Part shown: positions 11,321 to 23,170 of the stretch, piece after piece
Layout: each line of letters begins with the position of its first letter
Position numbering within the stretch: position 1 is the stretch's first letter
NCBI RefSeq assembly: GCF_900497805.2
Contig: NW_020954630.1
Span: forward strand, 9,576,222-9,640,221
Direction: 5' to 3'
Origin: Vombatus ursinus
Lineage: Eukaryota > Chordata > Mammalia > Diprotodontia > Vombatidae
Length of the DNA: 64,000 bases
The notes under the pieces: generated by a model
The model's input: only the letters and a program-made list of their open reading frames with translations
What the model was told of the DNA's origin: nothing
Database searches by the model: none
Program-made: the position numbers and the translations under genes

Positions 11321-13090
11321 TGAGTATTTAATATTTGCTGATTAGTTCATTAGGCCTCTTGAAGTGAATACTACTTTTAAACACTGAAACAATCAGGAAA
11401 AGAGAAACCATACCATATTATTTTTATTTTGTTTCAGGTTTTAAATATAGAGTTTTGTAAGACGTTAGTCACTACTGCTTCAGAAGAATGTTCTTAGATC
11501 ACTTCTGTGAGACAACTGAAAACAAGCCTACTATAAAATGACTTTCTAGATCAGTTCCAAAATACAGCAATCCATAGCTCCCAGGGCTGCCTGAGGCTCC
11601 CTGAAGCAACCATATCTCAATCAGGAATCAAGTATCAGGGATAGCTTATCAAATATCTGCAGTGGCCACTCTATGAGACTGCCCTTGACTGCAGTAGGCA
11701 TAGTCACCAGAACCCATGAAAGAATCAGAGAACACAAGAGAGAGATTACAGAGCTCATTCTTTCCAGAAGCCAAGGTTAGAAAAGAGGTAAAGAAAGGAG
11801 AAAGGACATGTTGAGTACTGGAGAGATGACAGTAACAAAGAACTCCAGAAAAACCATGGCTTTGTGGGAAACACTCAATATAGTGTTTCATCGTCAGGTC
11901 AGGATGGACGTCCAGCTCCGAGGACATTCAGTGAGTCCATTCTCTGGCTTTAAAGTGTTTCGTGGCTGGCATTTGGAAACAACTTTTGTCACTCTGACCC
12001 TTTCTGGTTTGATTGTGTAATTGGCTTTACTGAGGCTTTTTCTCTTTTTAATATCCAACTTTAATGTTCCTTTGAGGGTCAAGCCATTATCCTTCATTCT
12101 ACCACCTTTTATAATTTCTTACTTTCTTTTATGTCTGGTATATACATTATGTTAAAAGTCAGGCATTAGTATTTTCTGACAGGCTGCTGCTCTATGTATT
12201 TCACCCTTGATAATTACATTATATATAACTTTTACTGTGTTATAATGTAGCCAAAGAGCCCAATGGAGTATAATGCATTTTTAAAAAAGTGTTTTAAGTA
12301 GATGTACAGTTGATTCTAGGTGCCTGGATGGACATTTCCTATCTATTTCCCTTTGTACTCCTACCCACTGGAATATGATCTACAGAGATTATGCATAAGA
12401 GTTTCCATGAGTGGGAGTGGGGCTGGAGGTAGGACATTAAATTTGACTATGGCAAGTATTATGCATACATACATACATACATACACATTTGTCGATCAAG
12501 ACCTCCTTTTTCTGGTTTTCACACATATTGAATCTATAGTTGAAGAATGCTCTCATTAAGCATTCTAGTGATTTCTCAGGTTGAGCACAAGAGACAGGGA
12601 TAACAAACCAAATGGGCTTAGGATTCTTCTGGAGGAATAGATTTTATTCCCTTACCCTCAAGTTGCATAATGGTGAATGAGAATGAAGAGAAAAAAAAAG
12701 TTGAGTGGGGCTAGGTTGTTAGGAATGGTGACACATTTTATTGCCCCATTATATTTACTGAGGTATACTTCCTCAGTGTTATCTCATTTTTAATCTTCCT
12801 CCTCTTCAATCTCCTTCTTCTACTCCATTTCATTTGGTCTTGTTCCCTTCTCTCCCACCTTCCCTCCCAAACCTGGTATTTCGTTAAGCCCTTCTTCTCT
12901 ATAGTTTCACCTGGTAATCCTAGAATCTATCCAAATACAGACTGTCATAGGATAAAGGCTTTGTCAAATAGTACTTTGCTCCCTATAACAGGTGTAGACC
13001 ATCCTATAGAATGGATTTCATCTTTGAGATCAACTCCAAAACTGACCTGACCTCTCAGGGAATCCTTCAGAATGAGGTGGAATTAGGCTT
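11321..13090. other. Intron, no gene
   Basis: Unique sequence of moderate AT content; a short (CATA)n lies at 12463-12486. No splice-supported coding frame seen. Confidence 0.5.
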
Positions 13091-13096
13091 GGAACA

Positions 13097-13260
13097 CACA
13101 CACATACACACACACACACACACAAGTATGTGTATATATGTGTGTATATAGGTCTGATATACATGTATATGGATATATATGTGTATATACATATGTATAC
13201 ATATATGGATATATACACAGACATACACACACATATATATGTGCTGCACACTCATACACA
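13097..13260. repeat. CA/TATA microsatellite block
   Basis: ACACACACATAC, GTGTATATAT and related units. Confidence 0.9.
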
Positions 13261-13754
13261 TACTACATATGATTGAAAGGGAAAGAATTAGCTGAGAACT
13301 GAGCAGGCCACTACAATAGAGATCAAATACAAGACTACATGGAGATAAAAACATATTAGCCAGAAAGAAGGCCAGAGAGAAGCAGAACACAGAAGACTGG
13401 CCTCTTTTTTATTTTTCTGTGCTAAGAAGGCACATATTAGATAGATCCATTTAAGCAGGCGTCATAACGAACTAAATTTTAGCTTCTCATAGAATCACTG
13501 AATTTTAAAGTTGTGAGAAAGATGACAATTATCTAGGTTCTGCAGCAATGTGTTTGTCATACAAGGCCCAGACTAGGCAAGAGTCTAGAAAGGCTTATCA
13601 CCAGGTTGGCCGCAAAGTTAGGAATTTTCCAGCCACGGCAATGCTCGAAGACCACCTGTTCAGCAGTCGAAGGGTTATGATATGCTCAGGGGAGGCTGAC
13701 TCATGATGGATTCATACTAATTAAAGAAATCATGGATGCTTGATGTACTGAAGT

Positions 13755-13819
13755 AAGAAATTCTAGAGAGGTCATCTAGATTAATCTACTATCCTAAGCA
13801 GAAGTCCCCTCTAAAGCTG
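13755..13819 (-). mobile_element. MIR/L3-type fragment
   Basis: AATTCTAGAGAGGTCATCTA GATTAATC is the reverse of the common 3' tail of these elements. Confidence 0.5.
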
Positions 13820-14420
13820 CCTTCAACCTATAGCCTACCATATCAAATCTAAATTCCTCTGGCCTGGCTTTGAAGGCCTTCCATGATGTGTCATGTTGTT
13901 GATGTTAGTTGTCTCAGTTGTATCCAACTCTTTGTGACCCCATTTGGGGTTTTCTTGGCAAAGGTACTGGAGTGGTTTGCCATTTCCTTCTCCAGCTCAT
14001 TTTAAAGATGAGGAAACTGAGGCACACAGGGTTAAGTGACTTGCCCAGGTCACATAGCTAGTAAGTGTGTGAGGTCAGATTTGAACTCGGGAAGATGAAT
14101 CTTCCTGACTTCAGGCCTATGCTCTCTCCACTGCATGTCGACTTGTTAAAATCTGGTCCATCCTTTAAGGTCCGCCTCAAGTCTTATCTTTTCCTGAAGC
14201 CTTCACTGACTTCTTCAGCCTTAAAAAAGGAACTCTTAAAGAACTTGCAGTGCAGACCACAAAAATAGGAGCTGATTACTTATTAAGTTGTACTGCTTTC
14301 TATTGCTTCATGTGTGTTAGCTTACTTGATGGCAGAGGCAATAGCTTTTGCTTCTGTACTACTTAGACTTCCTCCACAGTGTCTAGTGAACTATTAAGTA
14401 TGTGTTCAACAGAAAGTAAT
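13820..14420 (+). mobile_element. L2 LINE 3' part, split by a SINE
   Basis: TGGCTTTGAAGGCCTTCCAT before the insert and TTAAGGTCCGCCTCAAGTCT, GAAGCCTTCACTGACTTC after it are consecutive L2 text; the tail runs to about 14420. Confidence 0.72.
13895..14138 (-). mobile_element. Marsupial tRNA-derived SINE, long form
   Basis: Reverse: GTATCCAACTCTTTGTGACC, CTCCAGCTCATTTTAAAGAT and TTAAGTGACTTGCCCAGGTC. Inserted in L2. The tRNA-head end is degraded (CTCTCCACTGCATGTCG). Confidence 0.92.
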
Positions 14421-15342
14421 GAGATATTCTTAAATTGAGAGATTAAGAAAGATCATGGACAATAGGGCAACTCCCCTACAGAGACAAGTTAACCAGGCAT
14501 ATGCTTCCCACTAGCACCACTCAAATAGTGCCATATAAGTAACAACCACTTTCTCTACAGAAATTATTTCCATTTAAGTCATTTTGGCAAAACTCTTATT
14601 CTCCCCACCAAAACTTTAATTTAAGTAATAATAAAAGATTGCCCCACTGACCCCAGAAATCTCAGGGGGAAAAAAGAAACTTCTATTGAATTCGGACCTC
14701 TAAAACTTTTATGTATTGGTACTGCAATCCTTCGGGAGTCTCCAAATGCCTTGCTGAGTAATCTGTTATTTTAAATTAAGCCACTGACATTCTGTGAACT
14801 TGAACTGTGGACTGACATTAGAAGAGGCAACATGTTTCATAAGTTTTGTTTTTCAATACTTGTTTGGAAATCTTTCAAGACTTCAGAGTTCTCCCGAGGA
14901 AGCATTTAAGCATCCCAGGAACTGTTCCTTACAGAAACACTTTAAATGGGCCAAATTGTAGAATGTTCATGCAGTCCACGTATTTGGGAACTGAATACTT
15001 GAGTACTGAAGACTGATGAGGAAAATATGCGACAAATGGGTGTCATCAAGAAAAGCTAGATTCATGAATGAAAAGGTATTTGGAAGAGTCAATTGAGCTT
15101 GTTCAGAAATCTGCAAACAACGCTCTTCCTTCTCCCCCAAATATTGATGATTCTAAATATGATTTTAAATCAAATGAACATACATGAATATAAAAATGTC
15201 TTCTTAGTGCACAGAGAAAGTATACTATACTCTTTCTCCACTTCCCCATCAAATGTAAGAATTTGAGGCTCTCTCCCTTAAATGTGATCTCCTAGTCTTT
15301 GAATATCATGCTTTCTTTCAATGTGTAATTATGCATTAGGCA
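14421..15342. other. Intron, no gene; unique
   Basis: Repeat-free, AT-rich; nothing recognised. Confidence 0.5.
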
Positions 15343-15560
15343 ATCAATCAACAAGTATTTACCAACTATCTACTATGTGAGGGCACTGTGGTGAGTGCTA
15401 TGGGGGATACAAAGATGCATAATATGGTTTCTGGCCTCAAAGTGCTAACAGTCTGTTTGGGAAAATAGTAATTCATGCATACCTGGAAAATTAACACCAC
15501 AATTCATAATATGATAAGTACCAAATGAATGGTATAGGTTAAGAATTTTTGCTAATCTGC
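15343..15560 (-). mobile_element. L2 LINE 3' end
   Basis: CAATCAACAAGTATTTACCA, CTACTATGTGAGGGCACTGT and GGGGATACAAAGATGC: reverse L2 tail. The last interspersed repeat before the repeat-free domain. Confidence 0.72.
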
Positions 15561-15737
15561 TACTTGTGCAAAAAAAAAAAAAGAATCAGTTCTAACCTTT
15601 TGGCATTGTTTCAACTAGTTAAAAAGAAATAGTTCCTTAAAAATTATTTTGGCATATTTTCTTCATTTTTAAGATGAATATCTTTTATTCTTGCAGGATC
15701 TCAAAATTATCTGAAGAGTTTTTCAAGATTTTTCAAA

Positions 15738-15768
15738 GGAAGGAAGGAAGGAAGGAAGGAAGGAAAGA
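15738..15768. repeat. (GGAA)n microsatellite
   Basis: About seven GGAA units. Confidence 0.95.
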
Positions 15769-18539
15769 AAAGGCAGCCTAAGATAAATGTACTGCTAAAA
15801 TGGAATAGGCATTCATAGAGAACTGATAGTAAGTCTAATAAAAATTAACTTTTGTTTTCTAATTCAATCAAGGGCATCCCAACTCTACATGCCACACATT
15901 TTACTGATTACTAGTGAAATGCCAGAAGATTAAAATCACTTGGATAAAAAAGGAAGGTTCTCTTAATTCAAAGCCCAGGATACAAAGTGAACCTGTGACA
16001 TGACATCTCTTTGTACAGCCCAGCATTCCCTCATGCAGAGGTTAGAAGTCAGGGTGCATTTGGAATCACAAATACATCAGCCTGAGCCAATGGAGCATCC
16101 CTAAATAGCAGCAATCACCATGCACACTGTCATTACATTAATAATCACTTGCTAATGGGAGCAGTGACAACCAAGATGTGCACTTAGAGGCTCTGTTTAC
16201 AGGCGGTCCCCAAAGCCTGAATGCCTGCTTTTCTGTGGGTTAGGTTCCAAAGGCCTCAAAGTACACGAGAAAAATCTGCTCGGTATTGTGAAATAAACCA
16301 TCAAAAGAGGACTGGCTGAAAATTCCTCAGGAGTTTCTGCCCTAATGTCATGGATGGAGGAGTGGGCTAGCAGAATACTAAATTTGCTGTTCAAAGATGA
16401 TCAAAGCATCAGAGTAAGGGGAGTAACATTTAAAAAAAAATCAGTGGAGAAAAAGAAAGCAAATCTCTTTTAATAACCAACTGCCCTATTTTTGGCAGTT
16501 TTTGTTAATCACCACACATCAAAATAGAATAAAACAGGATAAAATCTGAAATCCACACCGCATGGACAAAACATGGCACCAATTTGCGCCTTTCCATTTA
16601 GTCATGTTTTATAAATATATGTGTGTACAATGCAGAGATAGCCACACACACTAAGACAATTTGAAGAAAATATTTTAGCAGAAGTAAGTAACAAAAATAG
16701 CTTACATGCACAGATGAGCTATAAGTGTCATCACAAGTACAAGTATTTTTTCTCCTTTGGAAGAAAAAAAAAGACATTTCTTGAAAACACTAGGGAGAAG
16801 TAGTACAGCTCCTCTACATTTGTGCAGCTAAGAAACAGTTATATTCATAAAAGCCCCAGCTTTTCTGAAGGTTAATACATCCAGCTATTTCAAATTTCAT
16901 CAAATTAAGCTTTGACAGGCTATCTGACAGGACGGGGTGCCTTGTTAAGTGTCAAAAGGTAAAGCTCTGTCAAAAAAAATCTGATTTTTAAATGAGGAAA
17001 TGAAACAAAGAAATAACCAAAAAATACTTTATAAACTAGGGCTCTGTCTACTTAACTCTAGTTAAATGGTTCATTTAAAAGAAGGAACAGCTACCTCTCC
17101 ACCCCATAGCATTTTCTGGAATCAGTAGACTGCCTAATTTGAAAACAAGAGCAGCAACCTTAGCACACATTGCTCCGAAACAATTATGTTTAAGAAATTG
17201 CTAGTCTCAGCTATGGTTGGGAAATGTTGCCTGAGTGTCACTATGCCTGAAAGCCCCATACTACGAATTACGTGTATTGCATGGATATTACACGGGCTGA
17301 GAATGGCATCAATGGGAGTTGCCTAGTCAGATTTGCATTGTAACTCCTGATACAGATGTAGAGCTGATACAATGTCAACAGTCCAAGTTGCCTCCCAGCT
17401 CCCACTACAAAGAGTCTTGTGCCGTTTTGGCGGTAACAGGGTTTGTTCTCCTTTCTGACTCATATGCACCAGCAATGGAACTGAACTCCCCTTGAGGGGC
17501 AGGAAAGATGAAGAAGGCAGAATGAAACATGATTCCCAAATTTCACCACTTTTCTATAGAAAGATGACTAATTCTTGTTTTAATTTTATCTTACACAAGA
17601 CATAGTAGAGAACATCTATATCTTTAAAAGGCAACATCTCGGGTAATGACATTTGCCTATTATTACCTGCCAGGTTTAGATCCCAAGATGTCACTTTTAA
17701 ACTACTTTAATTTTTCTTTTCTTTTAACCGCTAAGAAAACTAACATTACTTCTCCGTCAGTCAATGAAACAGAGCAGAGATTCAAACTGTGCAATTTTCA
17801 GTGTAAGCCAGGTGAGGGTTCTGTTTGTGCCTGTCCATTATCACGTTTTTCTTACTAAATTAGTTAGTTAAGTTCTAAAATGAAGTAAAAAAATAATGAA
17901 ACATTGAGATTAAGGTGGGGATCTTTTCTTTAAAACTTATGGAAAGTGAGAACTCTATTTTTTTTTTTAATATAACACTTTTGAAAAGCGTTTGAGGCAC
18001 TTTAAATGTAAAGGTGGACTGAATGTCTCCATCTATGAGAACCAGACCAGATATATATACTTTAATGAGTACGTAACAGTTTTGATTAAAAAAATAAACA
18101 TTGTCTACCTGTCCCCCACAAGTTTTTTTTTTTAAAGGGCCTCCTTAGCATTTTGCTCTGTTGGCTCTTAAAGTAATAAACAATGATTCTTATCCTTTAT
18201 AAAAACAGAGGGAACTCCTCTGCCCTAGTTTGTTACAAAACCTAGCACTAACATTTTATACACAATATTTACTTAGGTAAACTCATCCACCTTTAATTCA
18301 AGTTGTTCCCTGACAGAGATTTTAGTACTAAAAAAAAACTGAGAAAATGAGCAGGAAGGCTTTAAATGAAACCATTCTAAAATGTCCAAGACTCTACAGA
18401 TTCTTAAATCCTATAAGGGAAAGTTATGGGGGGTGGGCAGGGAGGTGAGGGAGAGGTGTTTATCAATCTGGAATGAGGTAAAGCACACATTTCATTTATT
18501 GTCTGGATTATAGATTCTTATTAAACAAACCAGAGCTCA
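15769..18539. other. Repeat-free intron
   Basis: Unique AT-rich sequence without an ORF of note. Segments such as 16000-16200 and 17140-17480 have high complexity and could be conserved noncoding sequence; not testable here. Confidence 0.45.
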
Positions 18540-18800
18540 TTATAAAATCAACATCAACTTAACCACCATGCCCCCAGGAGGAATGGCAAAAAGGTCACTC
18601 CAAGAAATTCAAACAATTTTCCTGCTGGAAGGGCACGATTTTAATTACAGATACTATTAATTAGAGCTGTCACTTGGAAGATTTTTTTCTGTTAATTATC
18701 ACAAACTCAGCTTTAAGTATGCATTTGTTAACCTGCATTTTTTTAAATTAGGCATTTCTGCATGCATGTTCAATCTTTCCATTTTATCAATTTTTGATAT
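18540..18800. promoter_or_regulatory. Candidate homeodomain-rich noncoding element
   Basis: Three TAATTA cores lie within 57 bp (18642-18647, 18658-18663, 18693-18698), with a TALE-type TGTCA in between (GCTGTCAC, 18666-18673). The flanking sequence is AT-rich, unique and repeat-free. Confidence 0.28.
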
Positions 18801-20512
18801 TTTAATTTCAAAATATATCAAAGGACGCCATGCTTCTTAAAAACTATACATCAGCATGATCTCCTCTGCCTCCCATATAGAACAAAATTGGTGTGATATT
18901 TTATTAATGTATTGACATTATTTGAGCCCCGGAAGACCTGGTTTCATATATTGATGATCTTTCTCAATGAAATTTCTTGATGAATCCAGTCTCTTTATGT
19001 GACATTTTTAAGGCTTCTTCTTCTAAAGTGATTTTCCTTTTGCTTTGAACTAAAGCTGAGAGCCACTCTATTGAAATGACATTTTCCACACATTTGAAAA
19101 AAGTCTTTACTCCTTTATAGAGAAGAATTCAACGACTATGCTTGTAACTACCTTAGAAGGATCTCTAGCTTTATTAAAAACAATGGTAAGGCTAAAAATT
19201 TTGAAATGAAAAGGAAATTTATCCTTTGGATACGTTGAAAGACAGAGATGTCATACACTCAAATATTCACATGAACAAACACACTTGCACACACACATAT
19301 ACATATATATCTCAGTGCATTAAAAATGACACATCAGCTCCCATGTGACAGCTACGGAATTGGATTGGCCTACAGGGCTATAGACCCATTTGTAAGAAGT
19401 ACATTTTGGAGCAGTGTGAGGATTCCATCTAAGGAGGAGCTGCTGGAGGTGAGAAGAGGAGGGTCCTTTCTGAAGAAGGAAAGTAGCACCCTGATTATAT
19501 TTTTCAGTAGTAATCTTTACTAGTTGATAGTTTGATTATGATGATGGAATGATAACTAATTAATTCATAATTTGGAACTATTTAAAAGGAATTCTGCTCT
19601 TAAAGTCACCCAATGAAACAAAGCATAAAATATGATGGGGAAAAATCACATGTATATTAATGAAACTTTAAAAAATGCTGATGGAGCAAATTACTTTCCC
19701 AAATATGTAAATATACCTATTATATTTTATACAAAATAAATCAAATGCTCTGACTTACAACTATTCTGACCATAAGTTTCATGCTTATGTTCCTAGAGTA
19801 ACAAAGTTAAATGAACAATTTCATTAAAGATCATTATTAATTGTGAAATATGTATGGCAAAGCCTCCAAAAAATATTGTGGGGTTTTTGTTTAATGCCCA
19901 ATTGTTCTAAACCTGCCTTCTTCATATTCCCATTGGTTACTGATTTATTTCACAGATTTGCCTGTAATATTTCTGTATTACTCGCACACAGCTGCTACCA
20001 TTGTTCTCATGGAGAATTCTTGGTTTACCTCCCATCTATCAGCATTATATTTCACTTTATTCGAATAATGGCAGAAGGTGGCAACAGATCGGGTCAAAGG
20101 ATCTTTTCATAGAAGACCCGGAGGAAGTTGATGATTTAAGAGACATCTTCAAATATCTACACAACCAATTTATCATGCATCTCCAGCACTTTTCATTAAT
20201 AGTGGCCAAACTAAGGAAGATTATAGATAATACATAATTCATGGATTGTATTTTTTCCACATTTCTAATTAGCAACTAGCTTTCACAGCTAACAGGAGAA
20301 TACCCAAGAACAAGCATAAGATTAATATAGAGCAGTAAAGCTGTAGTTATATTTACATGAATACTAACGAGAAGTCTCACATCGTAGTCATCAAAGAAAC
20401 TAAACTATGAATACAGGAACAATTGTTGGGAGTGGGCAAGTGGCTTAAAACACTCAACTAATCTGTTTAAGTAGCTGATAAATTAAAAATGTGTAAGAGA
20501 AAAAAAAATCTT
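18801..20512. other. Repeat-free intron flanking the exon (downstream side)
   Basis: AT-rich, unique; only a short CA/TA run at 19280-19310. No second exon seen. Confidence 0.5.
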
Positions 20513-20522
20513 TTCTTACCTG
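20513..20522 (-). other. Splice donor of the PTPRN2 exon
   Basis: On the minus strand the exon ends ...TACCAG followed by GTAAGAAA. CAG|GTAAGA is a strong U1-type donor. The junction falls after the Gln codon of AAYQ; human PTPRN2 continues with ELCRQRM, which must lie on the next exon, outside the window. Confidence 0.87.
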
Positions 20523-20732
20523 GTAAGCAGCAGTGGCATCTGAGCCTGAATCAGCTCCTAGTGCTGAAAGCTTTTCCTTCAGCTTGTGATGAGAACTATG
20601 GCGGAGGCAATAGAGGACCCCTGAAGCTAGGAGGACCCCAATGATGCAAGTAATGGAGATCAGGGTGAGGATAATGAATTTAGTAGAGTCTTCTTGCTCT
20701 ACTCCATGAGGCAAAAGCTTTAATTTGCTTTT
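20520..20732 (-). CDS. PTPRN2: PTPRN2 (IA-2beta/phogrin) transmembrane-domain exon, internal coding exon
   Basis: Internal exon of 71 codons, phase 0 at both ends. Seen: it opens with [19 protein letters not shown], then a hydrophobic span of about 25 residues (exon residues 19-43, ending VLYCL), then a basic cytosolic start ([12 protein letters not shown]) and a tail ending DATAAYQ. Known: this order and wording match vertebrate PTPRN2, where [33 protein letters not shown] and DATAAYQ occupy the same places. The paralogue PTPRN differs clearly here, so PTPRN2 is preferred. IA-2beta is a single-pass protein of insulin and neurosecretory granules with a catalytically weak phosphatase domain, and an autoantigen in type 1 diabetes. 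The lumenal ectodomain is encoded upstream (higher coordinates) and the phosphatase domain downstream; neither is in the window. The frame is open and unbroken. A TTG at 20714 can look like a start, but the acceptor shows this is mid-protein. Confidence 0.95.
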
Positions 20733-20766
20733 CTGCAGAAAAAGAGAAGAAGAAAAAGTTTATCAA
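20733..20766 (-). other. Splice acceptor and branch-point region of the PTPRN2 exon
   Basis: On the minus strand the exon is preceded by an uninterrupted pyrimidine run ending TTTTTCTGCAG. A branch-point-like TTGAT lies about 30 nt upstream of the AG (plus 20762-20766). The layout is textbook, and it sets the exon start in frame with KSKLKLLP. Confidence 0.85.
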
Positions 20767-21714
20767 TACTCAGTAAATCATGACTTCTTAAAACCAGACC
20801 AGAAAAAAAAAAAGAAAGTTAACATTCAAGGCAAAGTTAAATGCAGGCACAATGCAGAGTTAGCAGTAAAATACAGTGAGGTGAAGGAGGGAAATGGAAC
20901 TTCAAAAGAGAAGAATGAAAAGTTGATTCCAAGTACTATGTTACAGAGTTAAATATTTGAGAGAGGAAAATAAAATGCATAATTTTTAACGATAGAATTA
21001 TTTTTCAAGCTAAATAATCTTCAAGTGTTTGGCAGTTAATTTGTTCCGTAAGTCAAATAAAATGGCTGCTCACTTCTTTTAAACAGGTACGAGCAATTTG
21101 AGGCAATTTATCCAGCTCATGAACAACAAATGTCTAGACTATTCAAATATGATCCTCTGGCTAAAACTAGGAACAAAAGTAAAACAACATATTTTGTACA
21201 CAGTATGTGGAAGTGATGTTATTAATTCTTTTTTATTAATACAGTTAACATAGGAAATCCTTATGACTCCATGATTTAAAAAAAAAGTGTTTTTCACTTA
21301 GTTTCAAAATTGTATTCGAAAGAAAATTCCTTCAAGTCATTGCTCCTTTTAGTTAATGAATACAGATTTTTGTGTCTTCCACGGATCTACTCAGACACTG
21401 CACATGTCTTTCCATTCTGAACTTTGCCTAGAAGGAATTAACAGAAAAGGGGGTGGTGGTAGTCAGTCTTGAACTTCAATCTTCCACAGTGTTAAAAAAA
21501 AAAAAGCAACAGAAAGGCTCCCAACTTCTTCAGATTCTTTCTTTCTTTCTTTGGGGTGTGGGAAGTAGAAGATGGGGAGGTAGTAGTGGGAAATGCAGAA
21601 ATATGAGAGAATCCTTCTGGTGCATTTCACTTGTCTCCATGTGCTAAAAGTTGTACCATAATCTCCTCTCATTAGCTTCATTATAAGGTATATTAGCAAC
21701 AATTAAAAACGCAA
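20767..21714. other. Repeat-free intron flanking the exon (upstream side)
   Basis: AT-rich unique sequence with A-rich runs; no coding frame supported. Confidence 0.5.
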
Positions 21715-22200
21715 CATGAAAATGAAAAGACCAGGCACGCAAATTGCAGCAAGACTCATTTGGCCAGCATTCCCCTTTCACAATTACCAGGGAAATGAAT
21801 TGAAAAGCACGCCCCTGCCTCAGTCCTGGTTGCTACAAGATGAGAACAATTAACAAACTCCTTTCCACCACCTCATTTCGCGTGGTAACAAAATGGATTT
21901 TTCCCCATGAATGCCTAGCCGGCCTATTCATTATCTCTCTTCTATTAGTAATTTTCTGCTCCGTATTCAGCTAGCCAACTCTTAATTTCCTCCTGTCTTG
22001 CAGTGTACACAGTGCCTCTTATGGCAGGCCGGGTCCATTTTTATCTTGTAATCATAAAGGCCACCAAAGCAATTATCGCTGGTCTTGACTGGAAAAGCTG
22101 GTCATTAATTAGCCTCCTTTTGCCTTCAGTACAGCGGATTAGCCAGTACTGGGGCTGAGTTAATGGAAACGCGGGTTCAATGAGAAAAGACTCCCAGATT
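21715..22200. promoter_or_regulatory. Candidate conserved noncoding element (~0.5 kb) next to the exon
   Basis: Repeat-free, high-complexity sequence of mixed composition with no long ORF. It carries a homeodomain core TAATTA (22106-22111), a TTTTAT/TAATCAT cluster near 22040-22060, and several ATTA cores. It sits between the PTPRN2 exon and the GC-rich core. The look is that of a vertebrate conserved enhancer; conservation itself cannot be seen from one sequence. Confidence 0.33.
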
Positions 22201-22334
22201 TTCTTGCCTGGATGCGCTGTTCGAAGGAGGATTGTTAGGCTGGTAAACCACGGGTGGTGGATTGAGGAGAGCGAGAGAGCTCGAAGGAGAAGAGTGGGGG
22301 TGCAAGAGCGAAGAAAGACAGTGGGAGCTTACAG

Positions 22335-22440
22335 GGGTGCAGAGAGAGAGAGGGAAGAAGAGGGAGGGAGAGGGGGAAAAGAGAAGAAGGGAAGAGAGGG
22401 AGAGAGGAAGGGGGGGTGGAGAGAGAGAGAGAGAGAGAAA
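22335..22440 (+). repeat. Polypurine GA-rich tract
   Basis: Almost pure purine on the plus strand, so pyrimidine in PTPRN2-sense RNA. It produces Arg/Glu frames that are not genes. Confidence 0.9.
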
Positions 22441-23008
22441 ATATTAAGCCAATGCTTTCAAGCTTGCAGCCCTCTCTTTCTCCGTTGCTGCCAGTGTTTA
22501 CTGTACAAGACACCCACTCCCACATCTCCCAGTCCCCTCCTTCTCACCTCCCCGCCCCCAACCCCTTCCTTCCTCGGGACCCACAACCGCTTCCAGAAAT
22601 GTCACTCCCAAGAGCGGACCAACCCACTACCCCAAACGCAGCAGCCACGCTTTCTCCCCACCTTCTTCTCCGATTCCCCCATTCCTCTCCTTCCAGCCCT
22701 CCCCCGCCTTCCTGAAACTACACAGAGAAAGCCCAAACCAAATACATAAATAAGAGGTGTCCAACCACCCCCACACAATGCTGGACACACAGAAGGGCGG
22801 GGTGGGTGGGCTGAGGACTGGGAAGGTGGGGAGGGGGAGATTCCATAGCATAAGCCAAGCCAGTATCTTGACACGCCTAGCACCCAAGCCTCTTCAAAGC
22901 CTGAAGCCAGGCTGGGCTGGGCTTTGGAAGGCTCGGGGGCGTGGGCATGGGCGTGGGCAGGGGGAGCAGTCAAACTCCTCTTCCCTGAGAGCTCTGCTCC
23001 TCAACTCA
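22441..23008. other. GC-rich segment before the triplet repeat
   Basis: C-rich then G-rich unique sequence; open frames on both strands come from composition (Pro/Ser/Gly-rich). Part of a possible promoter-like region with the EGR pair. Confidence 0.4.
22930..22965 (+). promoter_or_regulatory. Two tandem EGR-type (GCGTGGGC) motifs
   Basis: GCGTGGGC occurs at 22939-22946 and again at 22951-22958, exactly 12 bp apart. Each matches 8 of 9 positions of the EGR1/Krox consensus GCGTGGGCG. They sit 50 bp before the triplet-repeat tract. Confidence 0.4.
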
Positions 23009-23090
23009 AGCAGCGGCGGCGGCGGTAGTAGTAGTAGCGGCAGCAGCAGCGGCGGTGGCGGCGGCAGCAGCAGCAGCAGCTGCAGCCGCC
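23009..23090 (+). repeat. Compound CGG/AGT/AGC trinucleotide repeat
   Basis: About 82 bp of triplets: interrupted GGC blocks, a short TAG run, and two AGC blocks. It lies in the GC-rich core and reads as Ser/Gly-rich on the plus strand, but the repeat alone explains that frame. Interruptions make strong instability less likely. Confidence 0.85.
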
Positions 23091-23170
23091 TCCAGGACTT
23101 TCTGTCTTCCTCCTCCTCTTGCAGCTAGCGGCATTTGATTGTTCGGGTCTGCCCAGCGGTACATTTAAAG

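Larger units (their letters stand above)
1..20519 (-). other. PTPRN2: PTPRN2 intron downstream of the transmembrane exon (partial)
   Basis: The next exon should encode ELCRQRMATRP and the following juxtamembrane cytosolic region. No such frame appears before the left edge, so the intron is at least 20.5 kb. The first 14.4 kb is dense in old SINEs and LINEs; the last 5 kb before the exon is free of them. Confidence 0.75.

Noticed and set aside
1-20519. miR-153-2, which human PTPRN2 carries in a downstream intron
   Set aside because: I searched both strands by eye for the mature sequence start TTGCATAGTCACAAA and its complement and found no match; GATCACTTCTGTGAGAC near 11497 is only a partial resemblance.
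22180-23128. Long open frames of 60-190 codons on both strands
   Set aside because: They are Arg/Glu, Pro/Ser or Gly/Ser runs forced by GA, CT and triplet repeats; the two strands are open together, which composition explains.
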